Below, in pieces: positions 22,261 through 31,439 of a DNA stretch of 64,000 nucleotides (within the stretch, counting starts at the first letter, position 1; every line of letters begins with the position of its first letter). Origin of the DNA: Alkanindiges hydrocarboniclasticus (lineage in GTDB: Bacteria > Pseudomonadota > Gammaproteobacteria > Pseudomonadales > Moraxellaceae); contig NZ_MLCN01000014.1 in NCBI RefSeq assembly GCF_001982605.1, positions 1 to 64,000 on the forward strand, read 5' to 3'. Made by a program: the position numbers and the translations under genes. The notes under the pieces were generated by a model that saw only the letters and a program-made list of their open reading frames with translations, had not been told where the DNA came from and ran no database searches.

Positions 22261-22644
22261 AACGTATCCTCTATTTGCTATATACACGTGTAAAGCTAAA
22301 GACTAGGCCATGAAAATAAATAATTTGTAAGATTTTAACCAAGGTTTTAAAGAAGTTACGTGAAAAAATGGCTTGTAATGTAGCGTTATATAACAATTTC
22401 TGCTTTGGATAACAGTGTATTAAATTAAGTTAACAATGAAATAAGTAGATTAAATTGAATCAGTGCAACTGATAAGCTGGTGATGTTTTGGGTTTAAAAA
22501 TAAGGCAGGGAGCAAACTACACACTGCCTAATCGTTAAACCTCTGCCCTTGGCTCAAGCCTGATGGTTGATCATTGCCAGGGTAACAATTGACCCTGTCA
22601 AGTTCAAAAATCAGGCTGATAGAGGATTTAAGGCGTAATCAATT
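22261..22644. other. Intergenic region without a gene
   Basis: AT-rich; upstream of the DUF4142 gene and downstream of the GlsB-like gene. A short imperfect hairpin (TAAGGCAG with CTGCCTA, 22501-22530) may be a weak terminator. Nothing else could be supported. Confidence 0.35.
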
Positions 22645-22905
22645 TTATACCTGATGACGCTTGCGCATAATCAGGTTGTAGATAAACAGCACCAGTACGG
22701 CACCCACTACCGACATGATAAACCCGGCCGCCTCACCATCGGCATACCACCCCATCCAGCGTCCCAGATAGGTCGCTAGCAGCGAACCAATAATGCCGAG
22801 TACGGTAGTGACGATAAAACCAGCTTTGTCATCCCCCGGATGAACAGCGCGGGCAATCAGGCCAGCAAAAAAACCAATAATAATTGCGCCAATGAGTGAA
22901 AACAT
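22645..22905 (-). CDS. GlsB/YeaQ/YmgE family membrane protein
   Basis: An 86-residue protein with three hydrophobic helices and the family pattern IGFFAGLIARAVHPGDDKAG followed by TVLGIIGSLLATYLGRWMGW. Members are small stress-associated inner-membrane proteins of unknown mechanism. ATG 22905 has AAGGAG 8 nt upstream and is preferred to the ATG at 22941. Confidence 0.88.
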   Translation of the reverse strand: MFSLIGAIIIGFFAGLIARAVHPGDDKAGFIVTTVLGIIGSLLATYLGRWMGWYADGEAAGFIMSVVGAVLVLFIYNLIMRKRHQV

Positions 22906-23044
22906 GTGAAAGCTCCTTAATTGATGAATGACCCCATACATTAAGAAATAGCATGCTGGAAAAAACAGTCAAACGGGCTTTGGTGAGCTTTGGGTGAGGG
23001 ATTGTAGTTATTGTTACTAATGGATTTTTTAATTTAGCCGCTAA

Positions 23045-23094
23045 AAAAGCCTTGCAGGAAAATGACCAGATGGCAATCTCATTGCAAGGCTTTT
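23045..23094 (-). terminator. Terminator of the NCS2 permease gene
   Basis: A 12-bp stem, AAAAGCCTTGCA (23045-23056) with TGCAAGGCTTTT (23083-23094), and an unusually long 26-nt loop. Confidence 0.7.
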
Positions 23095-23114
23095 AAAAAA
23101 TTCAAGCCTGATGC

Positions 23115-24461
23115 TTAAATGGCCCAGCCACCGATATAAAAAGCCGCCAGAATGAGGGCAATGGTTACGGTGCCGATATTCAGCTTGCGCCATTCGCCCG
23201 CAAACAGGCGGCCAATCACCAGCGCGCTAAAGCCCAGCATAATGCCAGTCACAATATTGCAGGTGAGTACAATAAACACTGCACAAATCAGGCCGGACAT
23301 GGCCCCAACAAAGTCGGCAAAGTTAATCTTGCTGACGTTGCTGAGCATCAGCAGCCCCACATACATGAGCGCCGGTGCCGTGGCATATTCCGGCACCAGA
23401 TAGGCCAGCGGTGATAAAAACAGAATCAGCAGGAACAGCACACCCACTACAATGGCAGTCAGACCGGTTTTGCCACCCGCAGCAGTGCCAGCAGCGGATT
23501 CGATATACACAGCAGCAGGGGCTGTACCCAGCAGGCCGGATGCAATGCTGCTGACTGAATCAGAGGTGAGTGCGCGCTTGCCATTAATAATTTGCCCATC
23601 CTGATCAATCAGGTTGGCTTGACCAGCCACCGCGCGAATAGTGCCTGTGGCATCAAAAATGGCCGTCATTACCAGTGCAAACACTGTTGGCAGGATTTTC
23701 GGGTCCAGTGCGCCCACAATATCCAGACTAAACAGCAGCGAATGGCCGTTACTGTCCGTCAGGCTGGGCATGGCAAACAGGCCCTGAAACTTCACCGCTG
23801 GATCAAAAATCAGTCCCAATATGGAAATGGCAATGATCACCAGCAAAATTGCGCCCGGCACTTTCAGGCGTTCAAGGCCAATGGTCACTGCAAGACCCAG
23901 TAGCGCCATCAACACCGGAAACGAAGTCAGCTGACCGAGGCTAATGGGCAGGCCTTCATTGGGGTTTTTGATAATCAGGCCAACACCGCTGGCTGCAATT
24001 AAAAACAGGAACAGGCCAATGCCCACACCAATACCATGGGCAATATCCATTGGCAGGTTTTTTAAAATCCAGGTGCGAATACCAGTGACCGAAATCAGGG
24101 TAAACAAAATACCCATTAAAAATACCGCACCCAGTGCCACAGGAATACTGACCTGCTGGCCCAGTACCAGACTAAAGGCAGTAAATGCAGTCAGCGAAAT
24201 GGCACAACCAATGGCCATGGGAACATTGGCCCAAAAACCAATCAGCAGGGAACCAAAACCAGCCACCAGACAAGTGGCAACAAACACCAGCTCAGGTGGA
24301 AACCCGGCCTTGGCCAGCATGCCCGGCACCACAATGACCGAGTACACCATGGCCAGAAAGGTGGTAAGACCAGCAATAATTTCCTGCCGGATATTGCTGC
24401 CGCGTGCACTGATGCCAAAAAAGCTATCAAGTCCGCGTGGGTTAGAGTGAGGGGCAGTCAT
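23115..24461 (-). CDS. NCS2 family purine permease
   Basis: Inner-membrane proton-coupled nucleobase transporter of the AzgA/GhxP/AdeQ type, probably for adenine or guanine/hypoxanthine. The 448-residue protein has about 12-14 membrane segments; family blocks are [27 protein letters not shown] near the N-terminus, [15 protein letters not shown], and [19 protein letters not shown] near residue 320. ATG 24461 has GAGGAA upstream; an upstream GTG overlaps that site. No guanine riboswitch was recognised before it. Confidence 0.9.
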   Translation of the reverse strand: MTAPHSNPRGLDSFFGISARGSNIRQEIIAGLTTFLAMVYSVIVVPGMLAKAGFPPELVFVATCLVAGFGSLLIGFWANVPMAIGCAISLTAFTAFSLVLGQQVSIPVALGAVFLMGILFTLISVTGIRTWILKNLPMDIAHGIGVGIGLFLFLIAASGVGLIIKNPNEGLPISLGQLTSFPVLMALLGLAVTIGLERLKVPGAILLVIIAISILGLIFDPAVKFQGLFAMPSLTDSNGHSLLFSLDIVGALDPKILPTVFALVMTAIFDATGTIRAVAGQANLIDQDGQIINGKRALTSDSVSSIASGLLGTAPAAVYIESAAGTAAGGKTGLTAIVVGVLFLLILFLSPLAYLVPEYATAPALMYVGLLMLSNVSKINFADFVGAMSGLICAVFIVLTCNIVTGIMLGFSALVIGRLFAGEWRKLNIGTVTIALILAAFYIGGWAI

Positions 24462-24843
24462 AAATTTCCTCTTCACAGCGCATTGCGCCTATTTCCTGAC
24501 AAATACAATTTCTGATGGTTCACCCTGCGCCAATACATGCCGGTTTTTTGGTTAAACCGTGCTAATGATACACGTCCGAATCACTTTTTTGCGCGGGAAA
24601 AAGCTGCCTTAACCAGTCAGTTTCCTGCTGGTTTTGCTTCAGCAGATGGGCAAATCTTCAGTTGAAAATACCTGACCGAAAGCAGGAAAAGTTCTAAAAA
24701 TAAAAGCGCGGGCAGGCTCAATGTTAGTGGTAGGAATATATAACCACATGAAAAGCGGCAGGATTTATTGCAATGGTCTGCATTAAAAGCAAAAAGCCAG
24801 CGAGGTTTGACACTGGCTGGCTGGTTGAGCAACATGAAGGGGT
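24462..24843. other. Intergenic region between mpl and the permease
   Basis: No gene supported. It contains the mpl terminator and presumably the permease promoter. Short open frames here lack ribosome sites and family resemblance. Confidence 0.35.
24790..24818 (-). terminator. Terminator of mpl
   Basis: On the minus strand AGCCAG...CTGGCT (24795-24800 with 24813-24818) is followed by a T run (24790-24795). Confidence 0.65.
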
Positions 24844-26223
24844 TTATCTGCTCTTGAGGGCAGCAATAATTTTCTGGTGCAGGCCACCAAAACCGCCATT
24901 GGACATAATGACAATAGCATCGCCAGACTGCGCTTGTTGCTGAACGCGGCTGATAATCTGCTCCAGCTGTTGCGAAATGGTGGCAGAATTGGTAGACGCG
25001 GCAATTACCGGCGATAAATCCCAGTCCAGACCTTCGGGCTGATACCAGATCACTTCATCGGCCATGCGGGCAGAATGCGCCAGATTATCCTTGTGGCTGC
25101 CCATGCGCATGGTGTTGGAGCGTGGCTCAATAATGGCCCACAATTTGCGCTGGCCAATTTTCTTGCGCGCGCCATCCAGTGTGGTTTCAATGGCAGTGGG
25201 ATGGTGGGCAAAGTCGTCATACACATCAATGCCATCAATGGTGCCCAGCAGTTCCATGCGCCGCTTGATACCTGCAAAATTTGACAGGGCTTCACAGGCT
25301 TGCTGTGGGCTAACTCCTACATGATAAGCTGCTGCAATTGCGGCCAAGCCATTGGACACGCTATGCTGGCCACTCATGCTCCAGTTGACTGTGCCTGCTT
25401 CCTCACCCTGATGCATCACCTTAAACTGGCTACCATCTTCATGCAGTAATTCAGCCTGCCAATCGGCTTTATTTTCTCCAATGGCCGTGCGCTGTACCGG
25501 CGTCCAGCATCCCATGTCCAGCACTTCGTCAATATGGTTTTCGGTGATTGGGGCAATAATCTGGCCTTCGCTGGGAATAGTGCGCACCAGATGGTGAAAC
25601 TGCTTTTGAATGGCGGCCAGATCATCAAAAATATCAGCATGGTCAAATTCAAGGTTGTTTAAAATGGCGGTGCGCGGCTGGTAATGCACAAACTTGGAAC
25701 GCTTGTCAAAAAACGCCGAATCATATTCATCGGCTTCCACCACAAAGTAGTTTTTCTCAGCGTTTACCTCACCACCAAGACGCGCACTGTGGCTAAAGCA
25801 CAACGGTACGCCACCAATCAAAAAGCCCGGATTTAAACCCGCCTGATCCAGAATCCATGCCAGCATGGTGGTGGTGGTGGTTTTGCCATGGGTTCCGGCC
25901 ACTGCCAGCACATGGCGGCCACGCAGCACGTAATCAGACAAAAACTGCGGGCCCGAGGTGTAGGGCAGGCCAGCATTCAACATGTATTCCACGGCATCAA
26001 TGCCACGCTTCATGGCATTACCGACAATCACCAGATCAGGGTGCGGCTGCAAATGACTGGCCGCATAGCCCTGCATCAGTGCAATGCCAGCAGCTTCCAG
26101 CTGGGTGGACATGGGCGGATAAACATTCTGGTCTGATCCGGTGACCGTATGACCCAGTTCGCGGGCCAGTAGTGCCAATGAACCCATAAACGTGCCACAA
26201 ATCCCCAAAATATGCAGATGCAT
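24844..26223 (-). CDS. mpl: UDP-MurNAc:L-Ala-gamma-D-Glu-meso-DAP ligase
   Basis: Mur-ligase-family enzyme of peptidoglycan recycling. It joins the recovered tripeptide to UDP-MurNAc in the cytoplasm. The 459-residue protein has an N-terminal GICGTFMGSLALLARELGHTV, the ATP loop GTHGKTTTTTML, and the Mur-ligase blocks NLEFDHADIFD, DDFAHHPTAI and EPRSNTMRMG. It complements anmK in the same window: both salvage cell-wall turnover products. Confidence 0.95.
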   Translation of the reverse strand: MHLHILGICGTFMGSLALLARELGHTVTGSDQNVYPPMSTQLEAAGIALMQGYAASHLQPHPDLVIVGNAMKRGIDAVEYMLNAGLPYTSGPQFLSDYVLRGRHVLAVAGTHGKTTTTTMLAWILDQAGLNPGFLIGGVPLCFSHSARLGGEVNAEKNYFVVEADEYDSAFFDKRSKFVHYQPRTAILNNLEFDHADIFDDLAAIQKQFHHLVRTIPSEGQIIAPITENHIDEVLDMGCWTPVQRTAIGENKADWQAELLHEDGSQFKVMHQGEEAGTVNWSMSGQHSVSNGLAAIAAAYHVGVSPQQACEALSNFAGIKRRMELLGTIDGIDVYDDFAHHPTAIETTLDGARKKIGQRKLWAIIEPRSNTMRMGSHKDNLAHSARMADEVIWYQPEGLDWDLSPVIAASTNSATISQQLEQIISRVQQQAQSGDAIVIMSNGGFGGLHQKIIAALKSR

Positions 26224-26407
26224 TACTTGTTTTCTCCATGCCAGAACCGGTGCGTGCAGGCGAGTGCTTAAAAATTTTGCCTGCTAAAAATTGCCAAGAA
26301 CGATAGCAAGGCTCAGGCTAAAAAGATACTGTTAGCCCATGTCTTTTAGCACTGGTGTTTCAGGCCTGTAATGCCGTGCAGCCTGTATTGCCCAATGGGA
26401 GAAATTT

Positions 26408-26767
26408 ATGTCAGCCCTCTGGTTTCCGCTGTTTTTGCTGGTGGTGTCCAACTGTTTCATGACACTGGCGTGGTATGGTCACCTCAAGTTTTTGCATCAT
26501 GCCCCATTGTGGCAAGCCATCCTGTGTGGCTGGCTGATTGCCTTGCTGGAATATGCCTTTATGGTTCCGGCCAACCGGTTTTTAAACGAACAGGGATTTA
26601 GCCTTGGGCAAATGAAAATCACGCAGGAAGTCATTACCCTGCTGGTGTTTGTGCCGTTTATGCTGTGGATGTTCAAGCAACCCTTCAAACTGGATTACGT
26701 ATGGGCTGGTTTGTGCCTGCTGGGAGCGGTATTTTTTGTGTTTAGAAGTCATGGAGTTAGTGCTTAA
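26408..26767 (+). CDS. DMT-superfamily small membrane protein (DUF486)
   Basis: A 119-residue protein with four predicted membrane helices, matching the DUF486 family: FLLVVSNCFMTLAWYGHLKF, EYAFMVPANRFL, QMKITQEVITLLVF and LCLLGAVFFVFR. Related to small multidrug-resistance-like half transporters, but no substrate is known. GGGAG lies about 9 nt before the ATG. Confidence 0.85.
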   Translation: MSALWFPLFLLVVSNCFMTLAWYGHLKFLHHAPLWQAILCGWLIALLEYAFMVPANRFLNEQGFSLGQMKITQEVITLLVFVPFMLWMFKQPFKLDYVWAGLCLLGAVFFVFRSHGVSA

Positions 26768-26803
26768 CCCAGTGTTAAGCTCATTAAACGCCAATAGCCT
26801 AGC

Positions 26804-27775
26804 TCAAATATCCTGATTTTCAGGAATTTTAACCACACGGCCACCACGCCGCTTTTTATAGTTCCAGATTAGGCTGCCTGCAATCAATAGTACAAGCCAT
26901 AAGGGCCACAGCAGCATGGCAGTGACAATAAAATCCATAAAACCAACACCACCCAGCACCATTGCGTGCCAGAGACGAGTCAGAAAACCGTCCTGCTGTT
27001 TAGCCAGCAGATGCAGGTCAATATCCTGGGTTTGCCGTACTCTTGCGGGCTGATTAAAATCAAGCTCAATAGTGCTGTAATGCAGGCGGTCTACTACTTC
27101 CTGCCGGGTTAATTGGGCAATTTCCGTAGCCAGTGGGCTAGCTGTTCTGGTTGGTGCTGATGCAGCCGTACTTTGCTGGGCCAGTTTTTCCTGCAACAGT
27201 TTCAGCTCAAGGCGTTTTGCCTCATAGCGCTGTTCATTTAAAAACAGCATGAATTTTGGCAGCGTATTAATAAAACGCTGGGTTTGGGCACTGGGAATCC
27301 TGACAATCATGCTGGCGTGCGGCCTTATTTTGCTATACACAGTCTGGGTTCCTTCCTGACCTGTGTTGTTTCGCCTAATTTGATCTTCAAGCTGTTTCTG
27401 AATATTTTTCTGTTCTACAAACCCTGCAAAGTCATTAGCCAGTTGCTCTAGCTGCAAAGCCGTTTGATAAACATCCTTCACTTCAAAGCTAATGGTCGCG
27501 GTTTTTACCATTGGCCGGCTTTTTTCAACGGCATTAATTTGCTCTGACATTAATAGCTCAGGCTTGTCCTGAGAGTTGATGCGCTGCCTTAGCTGATCAG
27601 TGGCAGGAATGGCCGCGTCAGTTTGCACTTCGGCACCGGTTGCGGCGCTTGCATCAGCATATTCCGGCTGTTTGGAGCAGGCAGTTAATGTCATGAGCAG
27701 GGTGAACAGGACGCTGAGTTGAAGCATGGAATTGGTTTGCATTGTTTGGAGGGTTGTGTGCATTGTTTTTTGCAT
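26804..27775 (-). CDS. DUF4349 lipoprotein
   Basis: A 323-residue predicted lipoprotein (lipobox LTAC, Cys33). A DUF4349-like region runs from about residue 85 (KTATISFEVKDVYQTALQLEQLANDFAGFV) through a coiled-coil stretch (RLELKLLQEKLAQQ), and one C-terminal membrane helix (about 275-305, with WPLWLVLLIAGSLIW) is followed by KKRRGGR. Four ATGs lie in frame near the start; the first has AAGG 9 nt upstream. It is an envelope protein of unknown function. Confidence 0.8.
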   Translation of the reverse strand: MQKTMHTTLQTMQTNSMLQLSVLFTLLMTLTACSKQPEYADASAATGAEVQTDAAIPATDQLRQRINSQDKPELLMSEQINAVEKSRPMVKTATISFEVKDVYQTALQLEQLANDFAGFVEQKNIQKQLEDQIRRNNTGQEGTQTVYSKIRPHASMIVRIPSAQTQRFINTLPKFMLFLNEQRYEAKRLELKLLQEKLAQQSTAASAPTRTASPLATEIAQLTRQEVVDRLHYSTIELDFNQPARVRQTQDIDLHLLAKQQDGFLTRLWHAMVLGGVGFMDFIVTAMLLWPLWLVLLIAGSLIWNYKKRRGGRVVKIPENQDI

Positions 27776-27998
27776 GATAACGGGCCTTAATTTTTAATTA
27801 TTTTGCAAAAGCAGCAGGTGGTTTATACAGTACCACAAAGATTTAAAATTTCTGGATAACTTATTGAAAGCTTAAAATCTTTTCTTATAAGAAGGTAAGC
27901 AAAAGTCTAAAATGCGCTGTATTGTTAATTTTGTGCTATTTAGAAATTTAATATTTAAACAATAAGCGCGTCAACTCATGGGTAAACGCGCCTGATTA

Positions 27999-28021
27999 CC
28001 ATAGGCTATATCAGCCTATGG
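27999..28021 (-). terminator. Hairpin downstream of the EF-hand gene
   Basis: CCATAGGCT (27999-28007) pairs with AGCCTATGG (28013-28021), loop 5 nt, 36 bp beyond the gene's original stop. No U run on the minus strand, so it is a weak or Rho-assisted stop at best. Confidence 0.4.
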
Positions 28022-28056
28022 CCTTGATTTATCTTGGCTTAACTGAGAAGCCTATC

Positions 28057-28461
28057 TTAAACTGCTGGTTTTGGCATGTCACGGTGTGCCTTGTTGTGAT
28101 GGTTAAAACTGGCGCGTTTGGCTTGTGCCGTTTTCAATTCATCAATGCTCAGGGCACCATCCTTGTTGCTATCCAGACGGGCAAAGCGGTTTTTTTCCAT
28201 TTCTTGCTTGCGGGCTTACCACGCTGCTTTTTTCAGTTCATTAAACTTGGCAAATTCGGTGCTGGATAGCTTGCCATCTTTATTGCTATCCGCTTGCTGG
28301 AATAACGCCACCTGCTGAGCCTGCATTTTGGCTTTACGTTCAGTTTGCTTGGCGCTGTGGTCAGTGTTTGCTGGCTGGGTAGTAGAAGTTGCCGCAAAGG
28401 CAGACACGGCGATACCACTGCTTACAATAGCAACTGCTAAGGTTTTTGATAAGGTTTTCAT
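28057..28461 (-). pseudogene. EF-hand calcium-binding protein interrupted by a stop codon
   Basis: The frame starts at ATG 28461 with AGGA upstream and encodes a signal peptide (MKTLSKTLAVAIVSSGIAVSAFA). It then encodes an EF-hand loop DSNKDGKLSSTEF and reaches a TAA at 28216-28218 after 81 residues. The same frame continues for 52 codons with a second EF-hand loop, DSNKDGALSIDEL, to a TAA at 28057. One C-to-T change (CAA to TAA) would explain the break. The truncated 81-residue product may still be made. Alternatives are a sequencing error or read-through. Confidence 0.8.
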
Positions 28462-28894
28462 GGTTCATTCCTGCATGTATGGCTTGATCTGGTTGTACGT
28501 GATCAGCTTTAGAGCAATTATCCTGTGGTGTTGTATACAGGCAATTGGGCAAATCACGCCATGCCGCCATCATAGCGGCTTGTCTGGCCCACAGTTGGTA
28601 GAAAGCATGTAGAAATGCCCCGATTGGCAGCTTTGGCGAGTGGCTTGTGTAATGGTTTGAAATACAGCAGGTTATTTTGCTCAATAAGTTAATTTTTATC
28701 CTTTTTCTTTGCTATTTTCAATTACTCATGAAGCAATGTGCTGGTTTAGTACGCTGAATAACTTGATAAGCTGCTTAATGTGCAGCCATTTTATCCAGTC
28801 ATGCTTAAAAAATGATAAATTTCTTGGCTGTTGCTGCTTTTTCAGGCAAAATATGCGGTCTTTTTTTTAACAAACGCTCTGGATAGCCGTGCTT
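28462..28894. other. Intergenic region upstream of purE
   Basis: No gene supported. A small hairpin (GCTGC 28770-28774 with GCAGC 28782-28786) and a T run just before purE (28859-28868) are visible. Promoters of purE and of the divergent EF-hand gene must lie here, but no clear consensus was found. Confidence 0.35.
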
Positions 28895-29413
28895 ATGAAC
28901 TCGTCCGTTAACCCTGCCAACCCACCGCTGGTTGGAATTATCATGGGCTCTCAGTCTGACTGGGCGACGCTTGAACACACTGCCAATATGCTGAATGCAT
29001 TAAATGTGCCCTTTGAAGCCGAAGTGGTATCCGCGCACCGTACCCCGGACCGTTTGTTTGAATATGCCGAAACAGCGCGCGCGCGCGGCATTCAGGTAAT
29101 TATTGCCGGTGCGGGCGGGGCAGCGCATTTGCCGGGCATGTGTGCGGCCAAAACCGACTTGCCGGTGCTGGGTGTGCCCGTACAGTCATCCATTTTAAAT
29201 GGGGTGGATTCGCTGCTGTCGATTGTACAAATGCCAGCGGGTATTGCCGTGGGAACCCTTGCCATTGGCAAGGCAGGTGCCACCAATGCAGCAATTTTGG
29301 CGGCACAAATTCTGGGCTTAAACAACCCCATCATTGCCGAAGCGGTGCAGCAGTTTAGACTGTCACAAACTGAAAAAGTCAGCAGCAACAACATTCCCGG
29401 TCAAAGTAATTAA
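28895..29413 (+). CDS. purE: N5-carboxyaminoimidazole ribonucleotide mutase
   Basis: Moves the carboxyl group of N5-CAIR to give CAIR in purine synthesis, working after PurK. The class I PurE blocks are visible: [43 protein letters not shown] and [20 protein letters not shown]. Two starts are possible: ATG 28895 (172 residues) or GTG 28889, which has GGA at better spacing. It is followed by purK after 11 bp. Confidence 0.95.
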   Translation: MNSSVNPANPPLVGIIMGSQSDWATLEHTANMLNALNVPFEAEVVSAHRTPDRLFEYAETARARGIQVIIAGAGGAAHLPGMCAAKTDLPVLGVPVQSSILNGVDSLLSIVQMPAGIAVGTLAIGKAGATNAAILAAQILGLNNPIIAEAVQQFRLSQTEKVSSNNIPGQSN

Positions 29414-29424
29414 GGACGGGCAGC

Positions 29425-30600
29425 ATGGCACCTAACGACAATCTGAAAGTGAACTCGGCTATGGTTAACACTGTTGGCATTTTTGGTGGTGGCCAGCTCG
29501 GCCGGATGCTGGCACAGGCCGCCTTGCCGCTGGGTTTGCAATGTACTTTTTATGAGGCTGGCAGCGACTGTCCATCCGCCGCGCTGGGACGGGTGATTGA
29601 TAATACCCAGCCCGAAGCGCTGCAAGCCTTTATACACAGTGCTGATGTATTTAGCCTTGAATTTGAAAACACGCCACTGGCCGATGCAGATGCACTTACC
29701 CAGCACAAAACCTTGTATCCGCCGCGTCAGGCACTCGCCATTGCGCAACATCGCCTGTCGGAAAAAGCCCTGTTTGACCAGCTGGCCATTCCGGTTGCCC
29801 CTTATTCAGCCGTGCATAGCCTGAATGATTTACAGCGCGCTGTACAGGAACAAGGCTTGCCCTTGGTGGTGAAAACTGCCACCGGTGGCTACGATGGCAA
29901 GGGCCAGTTTGCCATTCGTGAAACAGCGCAAATTGAGCAAGCTTGGCATGAGCTGGGTCAGGCGGGGCCACTGATAGCCGAAAGCTTTGTGCGCTTTAGT
30001 CGCGAAGTGTCGATTATTGCCGTGCGCGGGCAGGATGGTGAAGTTCGCACCTGGCCACTGGCTGAAAACCACCATCATCAGGGCATTTTGTCGCACTCCA
30101 TTGTCCCGGCACCGCAAAGCCAGGATTTGCAACCAATTGCCACCGATTACATCACTCGTTTGCTCAATCATTTGAATTATGTTGGCGTACTCACGCTGGA
30201 GCTGTTTGTCACCGAACAGGGCCTGCTGGCCAATGAAATGGCGCCACGGGTGCATAACTCCGGGCACTGGAGTATTGAAGGCGCGGTATGTTCGCAGTTT
30301 GAAAACCACATGCGTGCGGTTGCAGGCTTGCCGCTGGGTTCTACCGAGCTGGTTAAGCCTACTGTCATGGTCAATATCATTGGCCAGCATCCCAATACTG
30401 CTGATATTCTGGCGCTGGATGGCGCACATTTGCACCTGTATGGTAAAACTGAGCGGACTGGCCGCAAGCTGGGCCATATTACTCTAATGCCGACAGACAG
30501 CAGCCAGTTAAGCCATTTGTGTCAGCAACTTGCTGGCTTACTGCCACAACCATTGGCCCTGACACCGGACATGGCGATTCCACTGGCTGATAATGCTTAA
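29425..30600 (+). CDS. purK: N5-carboxyaminoimidazole ribonucleotide synthetase
   Basis: ATP-grasp enzyme that makes N5-CAIR from AIR, ATP and bicarbonate. The N-terminal GIFGGGQLGRMLAQAA, the ATP-grasp core (KTATGGYDGKGQF, EISVIAVRG-like FSREVSIIAVRG) and the C-terminal NEMAPRVHNSGHWSIEG are all present. The 391-residue length is slightly longer than E. coli PurK because of a short N-terminal extension; ATG 29425 has AAGGA 8 nt upstream. Confidence 0.95.
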   Translation: MAPNDNLKVNSAMVNTVGIFGGGQLGRMLAQAALPLGLQCTFYEAGSDCPSAALGRVIDNTQPEALQAFIHSADVFSLEFENTPLADADALTQHKTLYPPRQALAIAQHRLSEKALFDQLAIPVAPYSAVHSLNDLQRAVQEQGLPLVVKTATGGYDGKGQFAIRETAQIEQAWHELGQAGPLIAESFVRFSREVSIIAVRGQDGEVRTWPLAENHHHQGILSHSIVPAPQSQDLQPIATDYITRLLNHLNYVGVLTLELFVTEQGLLANEMAPRVHNSGHWSIEGAVCSQFENHMRAVAGLPLGSTELVKPTVMVNIIGQHPNTADILALDGAHLHLYGKTERTGRKLGHITLMPTDSSQLSHLCQQLAGLLPQPLALTPDMAIPLADNA

Positions 30601-30627
30601 AAAATACTATTTTGTTAGACAATTTTT

Positions 30628-30656
30628 TTGGTTTTTGTGTCTTGCCATTTTATAAT
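30628..30656 (+). promoter_or_regulatory. Promoter of a candidate small RNA
   Basis: TTGGTT (30628-30633), a 17-bp spacer, TATAAT (30651-30656), starting 27 bp after the purK stop. There is no ORF behind it, only a structured stretch and a terminator. Confidence 0.55.
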
Positions 30657-30662
30657 GGTAAC

Positions 30663-30752
30663 GTGAACGGCTAATTTAGTTTGTTGCACCCTTTCGATGG
30701 GGCACATCGACCAAACCCTCTTTCAAAGGTGGCTCCTGCCACCTTCTTTTTT
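30663..30752 (+). ncRNA. Candidate small RNA, about 90 nt
   Basis: The stretch between the TATAAT at 30651 and a Rho-independent terminator folds by eye into a first stem (GTTTG with CAAAC, inner TGC-CCC with GGGGCA) and the terminator stem. There is no credible start codon with a ribosome site. It could instead be only the 3' untranslated region of purEK. I do not recognise a known RNA family. Confidence 0.45.
30726..30752 (+). terminator. Terminator after purK / candidate small RNA
   Basis: AAGGTGGC (30726-30733) pairs with GCCACCTT (30738-30745), loop 4 nt, followed by CTTTTTTG. Confidence 0.85.
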
Positions 30753-30835
30753 GCCTAAAATTTGCCAAGGCTACCATCAAAAGTATTCATTAATTGCCTG
30801 TTTAAGACCTTTTAAGGCCGTTCCGCATATTGTAG

Positions 30836-31191
30836 TTAGCCATCACAAATCATTTTCCATTCGGCTTTGGAGGCTACACAAACATGCAGGCTTGGGCCAT
30901 GGCTCAGTGGTGTATCCAGCGTGCCCTGCCGCAGGCGATAATGCACTGGATCATTGTCGCGCTTGCTATAAATGGGCGCACCGCAATCGCCACAAAATAC
31001 CCGGTTTACGCCAGGACTGGAAGAAAATTCCTTTAAGCCGGTTGCACCTTTTAGCAGCTTAAAATCAGTCCTATCTATCAATGGGTACATTTACCGCTGG
31101 CTTTAAGGCAAGGCTGACAATGACAAATGACTACCTTACCCATTTCAGCATGAATCTGATAGACCACCACACCGCATAAACAGGTTCCGGA
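30836..31191 (-). pseudogene. Decayed GFA-domain (CENP-V/GFA) protein gene
   Basis: Glutathione-dependent formaldehyde-activating-type domain proteins bind zinc through cysteine pairs. The N-terminal part (frame at 31191-31100) still reads GTCLCGVVVYQIHAEMG then CHCQPCLKASG, but lacks a start codon and has TAG directly before it (31192-31194). The C-terminal part (30836-31090) is in another frame, with FSSSPGVNRVFCGDCGAPIYS. A tandem TATC duplication at 31072-31079 explains one frame change. The C-terminal 84-residue frame is unlikely to fold alone. Confidence 0.72.
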
Positions 31192-31245
31192 CTACATCAT
31201 TACCTCGTTTGGTTATGCTTGTTGAATAGACCTCTTTCACAATTG

Positions 31246-31295
31246 TGGTTTCGACAGGCTCAACCATCGTAGCCTGAGCTTGACGAACCATGTCA
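31246..31295. repeat. REP-like interspersed repeat, copy 1
   Basis: Contains TTTCGACAGGCTCAACCATC followed by GTAGCCTGAGCTTGACGAAC, with inner dyad symmetry (GGCTCA with TGAGC). The same CGACAGGCTCA core recurs at 37907. Such elements translate as VRQAQ...MVEPVETT in spurious frames of many proteobacteria. Confidence 0.6.
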
Positions 31296-31334
31296 AAACT
31301 ATCTTCATAAAAGAAATCTAATGATGATAAATAG

Positions 31335-31439
31335 TTATCCACAATTTTAGGCAATATATTTCCTATTTTCATTTGAATTTAAAAGTTTCCATTTTAAATT
31401 CAAATCCTAAACATGATAAAATTGATCCCTTGTGGATAA
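31335..31439. other. Pair of perfect DnaA boxes outside oriC
   Basis: TTATCCACA at 31335-31343 and TGTGGATAA at 31431-31439, facing each other 87 bp apart. They are at the left end of the AT-rich palindrome array, a layout like that of oriC. Function is unknown; see findings. Confidence 0.6.

Noticed and set aside
24462-24600. Guanine riboswitch before the NCS2 purine permease
   Set aside because: The conserved loop and junction sequences were not found.
29830-30477. 215-residue minus-strand frame inside purK
   Set aside because: Shadow of purK; codon pattern follows the plus-strand gene.
31145-31372. 75-residue minus-strand frame containing IVDNYLSSLDFF and MVEPVETT
   Set aside because: Most of it is the REP-like element and the decayed GFA gene read in another frame; no ribosome site.
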